Part shown: in pieces, positions 27,401 to 35,823 of the stretch | Position numbering within the stretch: the stretch's first letter is position 1 | Layout: each line of letters starts with the position of its first letter | Origin: Farysia itapuensis | Lineage: Eukaryota > Basidiomycota > Ustilaginomycetes > Ustilaginales > Ustilaginaceae | Assembly: GCA_023212645.1 (NCBI GenBank) | Contig: JALBYC010000001.1 | Span: 434,001 to 498,000, forward strand | DNA length: 64,000 bases | Direction: 5' to 3' | The notes under the pieces: model-generated | Databases searched by the model: none | Told to the model about the DNA's origin: nothing | Seen by the model: the letters and a program-made list of their open reading frames with translations, nothing else | Made by a program: the position numbers and the translations under genes

Positions 27401-29581
27401 CTTCGGCCCGCGCAAGAAACTCTCGACTTCGGAAAAGGCTTCGATGGGCAGCTGAAGAAAGCTCACGAGTCTTTGCAGCATATGGCCAGCGAGCAGACTC
27501 TGCGCTCTGTCTCGCCAAGTCCTATTGATACATCACAAGAACTCAAGGCTCCAGAAGTAGGTCGACGGACGTCGCTCATGTCCATTCGCTCTGGTGTCAG
27601 AAACTTCCATCAAGCAATTCGAGGCTCCACTTCTGTCCAAGACGGACCGAACATCGTCCAGATTGACGACATTGATCTGTCTAGCGACGATGACGACTTT
27701 GCGGTGAGACGTGCTCTTCGAAGGCTTCCCGGAGCTCGAGACCTCCGTCATGCCAAGACGATTAGAGATCTCCATGCCGATACGGATCCCCCTCGTTCCA
27801 GTATGGACTCTCAAGCTTCGTCCATGTACCATGGCGCGTTCAGCTCAGCCGCCAAATCGACGAAGCGCGGCAAACTTGGGTCGTTCGGCCACGGTCGAAG
27901 TGTCAGTGCCGACAGTACCACAAAAGGGCCAGGCCTGCAGGATCCCTTTGTGATTGGCACAGTGCATACTGAGATGCTCGACCCTGACGAGGCACTGCAA
28001 GGCTATGAACTGGTCAAAGGTTTCAAGCTGGACGACATCGAAAGCGATGAAGAGGAAGATTCGGGAGGTGTAGAGGCCGCGTTGCGCCGATTGGAAGGCA
28101 TCATTGACGAAGATCGGCAAAAGGAACGAGCGAAAAAGGTAGAAAGGCTGTGGCAGCGGTCGCTGGCTCGAAACGCCAAGACAGATCAGAATAGCGCCAC
28201 CGAGATGGTGGGTCAACAGCGAGCGAGCATCTTGTCTCGTCTGTCCAAAGCAGGTCGTCCCGCGTCCTCATCGCATACTGGCGGTTCTCTGGCAGACAGT
28301 GAGGCGGGAAGCATGGCTTCTGTCGACTTGGACGAGTCTTTCGCTCGCGCACAGCAGCACGAAGAGACCTCTGGCCATTGCACGAGTGTTGCGTCCGACA
28401 ACCCGGCAGCAGACTCTGAACGGCTATTTAAGACGGAATACGAGCAAGTTCGGGAACTGCAAGTCGGCGGATCTGCTGTGTCGCCGCTGGACACTACTAC
28501 ATCTCTTGCGCCTGTTGTTCAGCAGGGCGCGAAGAACATGGCTTCGCCCGCGCGAAGACGGGCGTCGGTCGCTGGTGCAGGTCTTTTGCCGTCGCCCAAG
28601 ACGAGCACGCGACCTTTGCTGCCAGCCCACCGCTCGTTCTTGCTCAGCTTCCGCGCCGAGACACTAGCTCGCCAGATGTGTCTGATCGAAGCCGAGCTGC
28701 TTCGCTCTGTGACATGGGACGAATTGGCCTCCGCACGGTGGAAAGAGCGCCGATACGTCTCGGAAGTCAACGACTGGGAAAAGTTCTACAGAGACAGAGT
28801 CCGCGATCGTCTCGAGGCACAGCGACTTGGAAAGGTGCACGAAGAGTGTGCAGTCGAGGCCATTGTCTCACGCTTCAACCTGACGTCCAATTGGATCGCC
28901 AGCGAAGTGGTCTTGACGCAGAACGTAGACGAGCGAGCTGCTGTGATCTGCAAATTGATTCGAGTCGCTTGGAAGTGCTACCTGCAGTCCAACTTTGCTT
29001 CGCTCACGCAGATCATCTTTGGGCTTAGCACGCCGTGGATCGAAAGGCTGCGCAAGACATGGAACCGCGTTGGGTACTACGAGATGCGCATCTGGAAGGA
29101 TCTCAACTCGTTTGTTGGACCGCGCAACAATTTCCGGCACTTGCGCAACGCAATGCAGCAACTCGTGGACGTGTCTGTTGGCTTGCCGAGCGGGGCGGGG
29201 GCAGAGTCGACTGCCACGCGCGGATGCATCCCGTTCTTTGGCCTGTACCTGTCGGATCTGATGGTGAACGATTCCTTGCCGACGTTGGTGGACCCGAGTA
29301 TGCCATCACACGCTGTCGTTGATGGGGCGACGTTCCAGCCTCGTGCGCCTGAACGCTTCGCTTCCCTCCCGCCGCTTCCCTCCAACGTCCGCGTGCAACC
29401 GCTGATCAACGTCGTCAAGTTCCGCAACACCGCCCAACTCATCAAGCAGGTCTCTGGCTTCCAATCCGCCGCTGGGAAGTACACCTTCGACGCTGATAAA
29501 GGCTGTTACGTCCGCTGTCTCAAGATCCGCTGTCTCTCGGGCGACGTACTCGCCCGGCTCAGCCACATTATCGAATCCTAA
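24410..29581 (+). CDS. Ras-type guanine nucleotide exchange factor (Lte1-like)
   Basis: The protein is 1723 aa from ATG 24410 (ATCAAGATGTCAGG). The frame is open from 24209, but the upstream residues look like translated leader. A RasGEF N-terminal (REM) domain lies near residues 565-690 (AVRLVAELTAEIDQPFMTDF, FLDPLDLLHLLTLRFEWAV, VIKYWLLHHFDHDFL). The catalytic CDC25-homology domain is at the C-terminus, about 1405-1720 (AETLARQMCLIEAELLRSV, VHEECAVEAIVSRFNLTSNW, PRNNFRHLRNAMQQL, IPFFGLYLSDLMVNDSLPTL). A Ser-rich spacer of about 700 residues separates them. REM and catalytic domains far apart is the layout of Lte1, which acts in mitotic exit and polarity; yeast Lte1 may not act as a true GEF. 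A Cdc25/Bud5-type role cannot be excluded. No SH3 domain is evident. Confidence 0.85.
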   Translation: MSGASVNASLDVNAQTSKTAPLDVETTNWNAIKIIAVQHGISSHVLQQLREYSDESSIDFGQGTPFHITAARLDSGRCVYRFRTRQPALQADALVKRNDDDLDDTIAGMPRSSSSNAIYTQPHTRTHTHPDNIAGPSSQSRGGLGASLSRMTGNKSLKQSKSIPVLRRKPNSNVAPKLPALTTSGITFPAAPNNTHGLGISHPQTHDNDSSPSPSPIDKVNPLSTRRGNNKSRQPTTQHVVGCLEEGDVLGAVLGLRHEEVWPKERKRHPREGVSKKKLQLSPRKPSATSSLDDTQEPSSPESIQYQLPVFGAQLHYISQPTSSSSTPSTGGNLCVQSTPNFDTNPFRLLPELDMGATFAKSPRLHQLREAASFESNASDSTARAPEESAEANLPSLPTHTSASRQHETQLPETIVYDVMQTYEHPHQQGFNETDSPHHRRLNPATLASPATSSASSESEVQGDQLSQAHSLITSAAPADDPRFSIWAVQTDAQDRLFVVSNRKGYVSRSRTSTAPLGSPESSMQGQREAQSGLKVTQPDDRISSSGRTRTVSQTSSTHLSSRQHATLLAASAVRLVAELTAEIDQPFMTDFFYTYRAFLDPLDLLHLLTLRFEWAVSDTSSAEDEARRRIVRVRTYVVIKYWLLHHFDHDFLPRRVLRQRLATWLNDMAKDSRVTQRSADLNIVNSLRKTVRGLKEKYSRSGVGGLLINEPGRIVEVGKPQPQRRRDSLSTEESITYDSVHSSALSAGTPDHESRCEPTASEDVNLDFSDDKQSVHDHPPAQAPISQSNSRDGERTVQKSATDPAPRQASTPLMRPSRTSPLLGSNAPVGAVSPPAPMPNPSSALSRAFVQTVGRLSRFKRVLGSRGLGGEGSSDFDIDMGEFQDLLFVKGGVESLIECLDLTQSWRESSVRPSAQDFHRPATLKEEDEVDEGDDPRTHVSGDSTGREETPSLVGPASTRSTPASSIDLTTHSDSQPSTNGLGIGRLPSDDGAAGSLRPAQETLDFGKGFDGQLKKAHESLQHMASEQTLRSVSPSPIDTSQELKAPEVGRRTSLMSIRSGVRNFHQAIRGSTSVQDGPNIVQIDDIDLSSDDDDFAVRRALRRLPGARDLRHAKTIRDLHADTDPPRSSMDSQASSMYHGAFSSAAKSTKRGKLGSFGHGRSVSADSTTKGPGLQDPFVIGTVHTEMLDPDEALQGYELVKGFKLDDIESDEEEDSGGVEAALRRLEGIIDEDRQKERAKKVERLWQRSLARNAKTDQNSATEMVGQQRASILSRLSKAGRPASSSHTGGSLADSEAGSMASVDLDESFARAQQHEETSGHCTSVASDNPAADSERLFKTEYEQVRELQVGGSAVSPLDTTTSLAPVVQQGAKNMASPARRRASVAGAGLLPSPKTSTRPLLPAHRSFLLSFRAETLARQMCLIEAELLRSVTWDELASARWKERRYVSEVNDWEKFYRDRVRDRLEAQRLGKVHEECAVEAIVSRFNLTSNWIASEVVLTQNVDERAAVICKLIRVAWKCYLQSNFASLTQIIFGLSTPWIERLRKTWNRVGYYEMRIWKDLNSFVGPRNNFRHLRNAMQQLVDVSVGLPSGAGAESTATRGCIPFFGLYLSDLMVNDSLPTLVDPSMPSHAVVDGATFQPRAPERFASLPPLPSNVRVQPLINVVKFRNTAQLIKQVSGFQSAAGKYTFDADKGCYVRCLKIRCLSGDVLARLSHIIES

Positions 29582-29672
29582 AATCCCCATTTCTGCGCAT
29601 ACGCAGTGCACAACACAAACAACATAGGAAAGAAACTGCCGATGTTTTCCTTAAGAGAGAGGGAGAGGGTGC

Positions 29673-31643
29673 TTATCTCCGGTGCGTGGAGGGAGGGAGG
29701 GGTTTGAGAGGGATGGGGGTGGGGGTGGAGCTGTCTTCTGATTTGAGTTCCATTCCGCCAACGATGCCGATAGAGCGGAGGGAGATGACGGCTACGAGGA
29801 TGGCGGCTGTTGAGCAGGCGAAACAGAACCAACTCGCAGCCTGGTATCCCTTGAGGAGGGCTAAGGTTGAGTCAGCGCTGTCGGAGGCGGTGCGACGGAT
29901 CAGGGCGGAAAGCATCATCGACGGATCCACCACAACTGCTGCTGCTGGCGAGGGTGAGTTGAGGGTGCGCCGGTGGAGTTGGGAAGCAGGGTAGGTTTTG
30001 GTGACCGAGTTGGCGATGGTGGAAGAGATGGCGAGGCCGAGCGAGGTGGAGAGTCGTACGGTTGTGTTGAAGAGCGACCCGGCGAGTGCCTGATGCTGCC
30101 TTCCGACCGACTTGCAGGCGTACAGATTGCCAGCTGGGAAGAAAATGTCCGGGCCAACCTGGAGGATCATAACCCACAGCATGCCCTTGTAGTACGGCGT
30201 GGATGGATTCACGCCTACCGAGAGTATGACACACGCCGCAGCGCCCATCGCCGCACCTGCCACAATCAACCACGCGGCATTCACCCTACCCACCACATAG
30301 CCCGAAACGATATTGAGCACCAACCCTGCCCCGACCATCGGCATGAACAGCACGGACGTCTTGGTCGCCGAAATGTGCTGCACCTCCTGGTACACTAGCG
30401 TAGAGAGGTACGACATGACATTGAACGACAGCCAGGCGAGGAAGATGACACCAAGCACGGCGCCGAACTTGGGCGCACGCCAGATGGCCGGTGGCAAAAG
30501 CGGGGTTGTGGGCGGGGCCTTGAACCCAGTAGCATTGCGTGGCGGACGCAGAAGCAGACTGGTGTTAGTACCTGCTGCGCCCAGCTCGTACGTACGCTGC
30601 CTTTTCTCCAGATACCGCTCCCACGAGAGAAAAGCAACGAGCAGGGTGATCGAGGTAGGCAGCAGTGCAATCACGTACGACGTCGACCAACCTTGGGGCG
30701 CTGACTCCGCATCAGCCAGCGCAAAAGTCAACATCACCAAGCCCACCGTCGACATAAGCGACCCATACCAGTCAAATGTCTTAAGACGAAGAGACCGGTT
30801 AGACTCGTTGGCTGCGCCTGGAATAGTGTTGACAGTAGTTGTGCTGACGGATGCTGCCATCGTTGGCAAACCCGAGCTGCTTGCAGATACGTCCATACCA
30901 GCTGCGTTGGAGGATAGTGATGTTCGCGCTTCGCCCATCATGCCCACATTAGCAGTCAAGTTGGTAGTCGATCCCGAGCGCAACAGCTCCTCTCCATCGT
31001 GTGGAAGTGCCAAAAAGGCGCAAATACCAAAGGCAACGGCAAATGCGCACAGGATCCAAAAGATCACTCGCCATTTGGTTGCCAACAAGCCACCGAGAAC
31101 GAGGCCGACGATAAAGCCGACAGGCTGAGCCGCACCGAGAAGCGCAAAGCTCCGGTTCTTGAGCTTTCCCTCCGGTATCGAGCTGCCGAGAATGCCAACG
31201 CCGGCTGGAATCAAGATAGCCGCTCCAAGACCAAGGCCAGCGCAGCACCCGATCAAACCTTCACCGGTAGTCATGAACGATGTCGCGAGAGAGATCAGGG
31301 CAAACACCAGACTTCCGAGCATAAAGATGTTGCGTCGACCAAAAGCGTCCGCCATTGCACCCGAGAAGAGAAGCAGTGCTCCAGACACGAGCGAGAACAT
31401 GGATAGTGGCCAAGAGAGCAGATCTGCCGACATATTGATAGATTTGGCAATAGACGGCAACGCCACTGTCAGAGCGCCGTTGAGAAAGGTTGTGAGCACA
31501 GTATTGCCCGAGACCGCCAGCAGCGTTAGAATGGTGCGAGTGAGGGGGGATAGTTCAGGCCGTGTCAGGAAGCGCGATAGCTTGCGCGAAGACAATACGC
31601 CCCTTCGTAAATCCGAGATGCCAGCATGACGTGACGAGTTCAT
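29673..31643 (-). CDS. Major facilitator superfamily transporter (DHA2-type, 14-TM drug/H+ antiporter family)
   Basis: The protein is 656 aa from ATG 31643 (MNSSRHAG). A basic cytoplasmic N-terminus precedes the first helix (TILTLLAVSGNTVLTTF). The signature between helices 2 and 3 reads GAMADAFGRRNIFMLGS, matching the family G-x-L-a-D-r-x-G-r-k/r motif. Motif C-like GAAQPVGFIVGLVLGG follows in helix 5. Further helices include AVLGVIFLAWLSFNVM, AAWLIVAGAAMGAAACVIL and a last one (AASWFCFACSTAAILVAVI). The helix count fits 12-14 and the DHA2 group. It probably exports small toxic or metabolic compounds by proton antiport in the plasma or vacuolar membrane; the substrate is unknown. A hydrophilic loop with Ser/Thr clusters lies at the centre. 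A TGTTAGAG element is about 185 bp upstream. The C-terminus is Pro-rich. It converges on the RasGEF gene with 91 bp between stops. Confidence 0.88.
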   Translation of the reverse strand: MNSSRHAGISDLRRGVLSSRKLSRFLTRPELSPLTRTILTLLAVSGNTVLTTFLNGALTVALPSIAKSINMSADLLSWPLSMFSLVSGALLLFSGAMADAFGRRNIFMLGSLVFALISLATSFMTTGEGLIGCCAGLGLGAAILIPAGVGILGSSIPEGKLKNRSFALLGAAQPVGFIVGLVLGGLLATKWRVIFWILCAFAVAFGICAFLALPHDGEELLRSGSTTNLTANVGMMGEARTSLSSNAAGMDVSASSSGLPTMAASVSTTTVNTIPGAANESNRSLRLKTFDWYGSLMSTVGLVMLTFALADAESAPQGWSTSYVIALLPTSITLLVAFLSWERYLEKRQRTYELGAAGTNTSLLLRPPRNATGFKAPPTTPLLPPAIWRAPKFGAVLGVIFLAWLSFNVMSYLSTLVYQEVQHISATKTSVLFMPMVGAGLVLNIVSGYVVGRVNAAWLIVAGAAMGAAACVILSVGVNPSTPYYKGMLWVMILQVGPDIFFPAGNLYACKSVGRQHQALAGSLFNTTVRLSTSLGLAISSTIANSVTKTYPASQLHRRTLNSPSPAAAVVVDPSMMLSALIRRTASDSADSTLALLKGYQAASWFCFACSTAAILVAVISLRSIGIVGGMELKSEDSSTPTPIPLKPLPPSTHRR

Positions 31644-31962
31644 CGTGTGAGAAGAGAGTTTATGGGAGCAGGAGATGTAGCAGGACAGAGTGCGGCCGCG
31701 GTCACTTTATGCCTTCCATGGCGAATCTTCGGTGGGGGAGCAAGAAGAACATTTGGGACAGCGCAATCAGCATGCTTAACTGTCAAACGCGGTAGCGAAA
31801 TAGCCGCAAGAAGCCGAGATAAGCGCTCTAACATGTCTGACGTCAAAATCCCGAGCTAGCCCGAGCTCCTCCGTGCTAGTTGCTACGTGCTCAATTTCCT
31901 CATTGCCAACCGGAGGCGGCATGCACATGCAGGCCTATGAACATGAAGAGCTTGTATTTGTG
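31644..31962. promoter_or_regulatory. Promoter region of the MFS gene
   Basis: These 319 bp lie between the MFS start and the stop of the LysM gene (both minus strand). They contain CTCTAACA at 31826-31833. No gene is seen. Confidence 0.4.
31826..31833. promoter_or_regulatory. TGTTAGAG element upstream of the MFS gene
   Basis: CTCTAACA on the + strand reads TGTTAGAG on the coding strand, about 185 bp before the ATG at 31643. Confidence 0.3.
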
Positions 31963-33306
31963 CTATGTGGCTACCTTTTTCCATCTTGTTGGATCTGCTA
32001 CGGAGGTACCGCTGGTAAAAGTTCGTGAGAGCCAGTTCCCACTACCAGTACCTTGCAATGGCGAGGACCTAGTGTCGTGTGTCGCGACGGTTGTCGACAT
32101 CTTGGACACAGACGTGGGGTCTAAGCCCTTTGCTCGCTGACTGCGCTCCCAGTCGGAGTCCATCTCCCAGCGTGCGATGGCCTGCGACAGAATGGCCTCA
32201 AATCTGGCAGTGCGGGCAGTGTCGATTTGAGCTTGTAGCATAGTGTCGCTATCCGCAGTACTGTTCTCGCTATCTTCGTAAGGCCGAGGCAGTCCAAGCT
32301 TGTCCGTGCCTTCACCAAAGTCAATCATACGAAATTCGTCTTCCGCGAGACTGATGTATGCCCTCGCCGCTTTCTCATCGGCTGGCGTCTCGGCCTCGGT
32401 TCTGTTCCGATTCGTTGTGGCACTGTCCCGCAGAAGCAGAGCGCGGAAGCGCGCTTCAGCAGCTCTTCTCGCGGATGTGGTCTTTTCTTTCGAAGAGCGC
32501 TGTGGTGGTCCTTCGAGCGCCTGTTGAAGTTCAGGATGCGCACCGAGCTGCTTTTCGACTGCATATGCTGGCAAAAGGATGAAGGATCTTGTGTGGAGTA
32601 AATGAGGCGAGGTAGACAGGACAGAGCGTGGTAAGGAATTGAGCAAGCAGAGCTCATTGCTGGAAACACCGAGTCGGATAGCTATGGATTGCAAAGTGTC
32701 CTGCTTTTGAAGCCAATATTGGCGTGTCTGACCATCTCCCTCTCTCGCAGGTTGCCTTAGACGCGAGGAAGATGCTTTCATGGTCTCCTGAGTGCGATAC
32801 GGATCTACCTTTACACGAGATGATGACAATGACGAATTGCCATGGATGGCCATATCGAGCTCTGCTCCAGCTGAGCTCTTCGTCAAGGTATGACGCTGCA
32901 GAAGGTCAGGTGCAAGCCCCTTTGAGATGGAACTTTCATCGACGGACTTCTCAGCATCGTTCTCATCCTCAATCACAAAGGCCGATGAGGGAGGCTGCGT
33001 GTTCGGACCTGTAGCCTCCGTGTACGATGGCGGTGGCGCAGCGGTACCAGCCTCGCCGTCCAGTGTATCTAAGGCTCTGTCAAGATCGAAAACAGTTTGA
33101 CCCACGCGAGTGACATCGGCTCTTGGTCCTTTGTTGAACGCAGATGTGGCGTGCTCGCAAATGGGGCAGAAGGTGGCGAGACGAGGGTTGGCAGACAGAC
33201 ATGTCTCGCACACAGGCCTTGAGCAACATGAGTGCACGAATATAGACGCCGGTTTCGACCGAGCGGAGACAGTCGAAGAGCACCCTAGACAAAGTTTGTC
33301 TTGCAT
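31963..33306 (-). CDS. Intracellular zinc-finger plus LysM domain protein
   Basis: The protein is 447 aa from ATG 33306 (MQDKLCLGC). The frame extends upstream, but this start places the zinc finger at the N-terminus. Cysteines at 6, 9, 27, 28, 33, 36, 47 and 50 and His25 form a RING-like or treble-clef zinc site (CLGC, SCCSRPVCETC, CPIC). A LysM domain lies at about 190-240 (YWLQKQDTLQSIAIRLGVSS, then ELCLLNSLP and SFILLPAY). There is no signal peptide or membrane segment, so the LysM faces the cytosol or nucleus, unlike secreted chitin-binding LysM effectors. Downstream is an Arg/Ala-rich helix (SARRAAEARFRALLLRDS) and a helical C-terminus (FEAILSQAIARWEMDSDW). Eukaryotic intracellular LysM proteins (LYSMD group) are poorly understood. 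It is divergent from MCM5 across 324 bp. Confidence 0.8.
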   Translation of the reverse strand: MQDKLCLGCSSTVSARSKPASIFVHSCCSRPVCETCLSANPRLATFCPICEHATSAFNKGPRADVTRVGQTVFDLDRALDTLDGEAGTAAPPPSYTEATGPNTQPPSSAFVIEDENDAEKSVDESSISKGLAPDLLQRHTLTKSSAGAELDMAIHGNSSLSSSRVKVDPYRTQETMKASSSRLRQPAREGDGQTRQYWLQKQDTLQSIAIRLGVSSNELCLLNSLPRSVLSTSPHLLHTRSFILLPAYAVEKQLGAHPELQQALEGPPQRSSKEKTTSARRAAEARFRALLLRDSATTNRNRTEAETPADEKAARAYISLAEDEFRMIDFGEGTDKLGLPRPYEDSENSTADSDTMLQAQIDTARTARFEAILSQAIARWEMDSDWERSQRAKGLDPTSVSKMSTTVATHDTRSSPLQGTGSGNWLSRTFTSGTSVADPTRWKKVAT

Positions 33307-33476
33307 ACTTGCTTGTCTGTGGTACGGGCAGCAGGGTGGATGGTGGTGGTCGCTGTTTGACGTCGGCAATTGCACGCTATTCACGTTAGACGCGGCTCAG
33401 TGCTCGGCAATCAAATTCGGCGAGGCGCTTTTTTGACAAATGCATGTTAGGTTTTGGTATATCTTCTAGCCTGGTA

Positions 33477-33485
33477 GTGTTAGAG
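33477..33485. promoter_or_regulatory. TGTTAGAG element in the MCM5/LysM divergent promoter
   Basis: GTGTTAGAG is about 146 bp before the MCM5 ATG, followed closely by another partial TTAGA copy. Confidence 0.35.
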
Positions 33486-33508
33486 TTAGAAGCACGAACA
33501 CGGACGTG

Positions 33509-33533
33509 GCGTAAATTGGATCGCGCGTCGCGT
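33509..33533 (+). promoter_or_regulatory. Candidate G1/S element of MCM5 (GCGTAAATTGGA + CGCGTCGCGT)
   Basis: GCGTAAATTGGA (33509-33520) is followed three bases later by CGCGTCGCGT (33524-33533), which contains two CGCGT cores. The same two words, overlapping and in the other order, occur before CDT1 at 61361-61378. Confidence 0.6.
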
Positions 33534-33630
33534 GTGTTTGTCGTGTTAATTGCAGACATTGTGATTGCGCTGCCCCTTCCGCTGCGTCTACTTCTTTCGT
33601 TCATCCCTTTCCATCAAGTCTTGCCCGAAC

Positions 33631-35823
33631 ATGTCTGGATTTGACGCCGGTCGAGTTTATTCCGCACAGGCTCTGGCCGGATCAGAGGCGTCTCGTGTGC
33701 CTGATGCTCCTGCGCAGATCGAGCAGACTCTCTTCAACTTTGTCCAGACATTTCGCACTGGCAACGACTACGTTTACCGTGATCGACTTCGTGCCAACTT
33801 GCTAGCAAAGCAGTATGTGCTCGAAGTGCAACTCGAACACATCCAGCTATGGAGCAACGACTTGGCACAAGCTATGCGCGATACGCCCTCCGAGATCCTG
33901 CCCTTGTTCGAGTCGGCAGTCAAGCGGGCAGCACGAAGCATTCTCTACCCAGTCTCGATGCGGGACGAGCAACGGCCCGAAGCGCCAGACTGTCAAGTGA
34001 CCCTTCGCAGTCATGCCAACCTTACCCCTATGCGTGACCTCCACGCTGATAGCATCTCGCATCTGGTCAGAGTACCCGGTATCGTGATTGGCACAACCAC
34101 ATTGTCCTCTCGCTCCACTCACCTCCAGATCATGTGCCGCGACTGCAGATCCACCAAGACATTGCCCATTGTCTCCGGCTTTGGCGGCTTCAGTCTTCCT
34201 CGATACTGCGACGCAAAGAAGATGGATCTTGGACCAAAGTGCTCCACCGACCCCTACGTTATTCTCCACGACAAATGCCGCTTTGTCGATACACAGACGG
34301 TCAAGCTGCAAGAGGCGCCAGATATGGTACCGACTGGAGAATTGCCACGTCACATGCTCATGTCAGTCGATCGAGCTTTATGCGGTCGTGTCGTTCCTGG
34401 CTCGCGCATCATCGCGACCGGCATTTACTCTACCTTTACTAGTGCCAAGGCCGGGAAAGGTTCCAAAGCGGGAGCTGTCGCACTGCGAACCCCCTACCTT
34501 CGTGTCGTCGGCCTCGAAATCGATGCCGAGGGAGCTGGTGGTCGTGGCATGGCAAGAATGTTTACAGCTGAAGAAGAGGAAGAATTTTCCCGTCTCTCCC
34601 GTACTAAGGATCTGTACGACAAGTTTTCTGCCAGCATTGCACCCAGTATCTTTGGCAACCAAGATATTAAAAAGTCCATCGCATGCCTGTTGTTTGGTGG
34701 TTCCAAGAAGGTCTTGCCAGACGGTATGCGTCTGCGAGGCGATATCAACGTGCTCATGCTGGGTGACCCCGGTACTGCCAAGTCGCAGCTACTCAAGTTT
34801 GTCGAAAAGGTTTCGCCCATTGCCGTGTACACTTCTGGAAAGGGATCCAGTGCCGCCGGTCTCACAGCATCCGTTCAGCGCGATGCTCAATCGCGAGAAT
34901 TCTATCTGGAAGGAGGAGCCATGGTACTCGCTGATGGCGGAGTAGTTTGCATCGACGAGTTTGACAAGATGCGGGACGAGGACCGCGTTGCGATTCACGA
35001 GTCAATGGAGCAGCAGACCATTTCGATTGCTAAGGCGGGCATCACAACCATTCTCAACACACGCACATCTGTTTTGGCGGCCGCCAACCCCATCTTTGGC
35101 CGTTACGACGACATGAAGTCTCCTGGTGAAAACATTGACTTCCAGACAACCATCTTGTCGCGTTTCGACATGATTTTTATCGTCAAGGACGAGCATAATG
35201 AGCAACGAGACCGCAATATGGCCAAGCACGTCATGAACATCCACATGAACCGTGCCAACGAGACCACGGCCATGGGAGAGTTCGACATTGAGCAAATGAA
35301 GCGATACATTTCGTTTGTCAAGTCAAGATGTGCACCGCGCTTGTCGCCCGAGGCGGCGGAGAAGCTGTCTTCGCACTTTGTTGCTTTGCGCAAGCAGATT
35401 GCTCAAGTGGAAGACGACAATGCCGAACGATCCTCGATTCCAATCACCGTTCGACAGTTGGAAGCTATTGTGCGTATCTCCGAGTCTCTTGCCAAGATGA
35501 CCCTGCAACCAACGGTGCGCGAAGAGCACGTTGATGAAGCTATGCGCCTGTTCCGTTCCTCCACCATGGACGCTGTCCAAGCAGGCAGCGTCGACGGCAT
35601 GACACGCGGAAAAGTGGCGGCAGAGTGCCAGGAGCTCGAGAAGAAGATTCGTACATCATTGCCAATCACTTGGACCACAAGTTACGCCAAACTTCGCCAC
35701 GAGTACGTCGAAAAGCAGAATTACTCCGACCACATTCTGGAACGAACACTCTTTGTCATGGAGAGGCGAGATGTCATTCGCTTCTCAAACCAACGCAAGA
35801 CGCTCACCCGCACAGGTGTTTGA
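33631..35823 (+). CDS. MCM5: Replicative helicase subunit MCM5
   Basis: The protein is 730 aa from ATG 33631 (MSGFDAGRVYSAQALAG, the usual MCM5 start); the frame extends 22 codons upstream but those residues are not conserved. The N-terminal domain has NDYVYRDRLRANLL. A zinc-binding set follows at about 167-212 (MCRDC...RYCD...KCS). The AAA+ core has Walker A GDPGTAKSQLLKF (about 377-389), Walker B VVCIDEFDKM (about 437-446) and the arginine-finger segment LSRFDMIFIVKDEHNEQRD (about 508-526). The C-terminal winged helix ends the protein. MCM5 pairs with MCM2 to form the gate of the MCM2-7 ring loaded at origins by ORC, Cdc6 and Cdt1; CDT1 is in this same window. The gene has no intron. Its promoter carries the CGCGTCGCGT and GCGTAAATTGGA words shared with CDT1. 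Confidence 0.97.
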   Translation: MSGFDAGRVYSAQALAGSEASRVPDAPAQIEQTLFNFVQTFRTGNDYVYRDRLRANLLAKQYVLEVQLEHIQLWSNDLAQAMRDTPSEILPLFESAVKRAARSILYPVSMRDEQRPEAPDCQVTLRSHANLTPMRDLHADSISHLVRVPGIVIGTTTLSSRSTHLQIMCRDCRSTKTLPIVSGFGGFSLPRYCDAKKMDLGPKCSTDPYVILHDKCRFVDTQTVKLQEAPDMVPTGELPRHMLMSVDRALCGRVVPGSRIIATGIYSTFTSAKAGKGSKAGAVALRTPYLRVVGLEIDAEGAGGRGMARMFTAEEEEEFSRLSRTKDLYDKFSASIAPSIFGNQDIKKSIACLLFGGSKKVLPDGMRLRGDINVLMLGDPGTAKSQLLKFVEKVSPIAVYTSGKGSSAAGLTASVQRDAQSREFYLEGGAMVLADGGVVCIDEFDKMRDEDRVAIHESMEQQTISIAKAGITTILNTRTSVLAAANPIFGRYDDMKSPGENIDFQTTILSRFDMIFIVKDEHNEQRDRNMAKHVMNIHMNRANETTAMGEFDIEQMKRYISFVKSRCAPRLSPEAAEKLSSHFVALRKQIAQVEDDNAERSSIPITVRQLEAIVRISESLAKMTLQPTVREEHVDEAMRLFRSSTMDAVQAGSVDGMTRGKVAAECQELEKKIRTSLPITWTTSYAKLRHEYVEKQNYSDHILERTLFVMERRDVIRFSNQRKTLTRTGV

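Larger units (their letters stand above)
33307..33630. promoter_or_regulatory. Divergent promoter of the LysM protein and MCM5
   Basis: These 324 bp carry TGTTAGAG at 33478-33485, GCGTAAATTGGA at 33509-33520 and CGCGTCGCGT at 33524-33533. The last two are about 98-122 bp upstream of the MCM5 ATG and recur exactly before CDT1. CGCGT is the core of the MluI cell-cycle box bound by MBF-type factors at G1/S genes, so this fits periodic control of MCM5 (inference). Confidence 0.55.
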
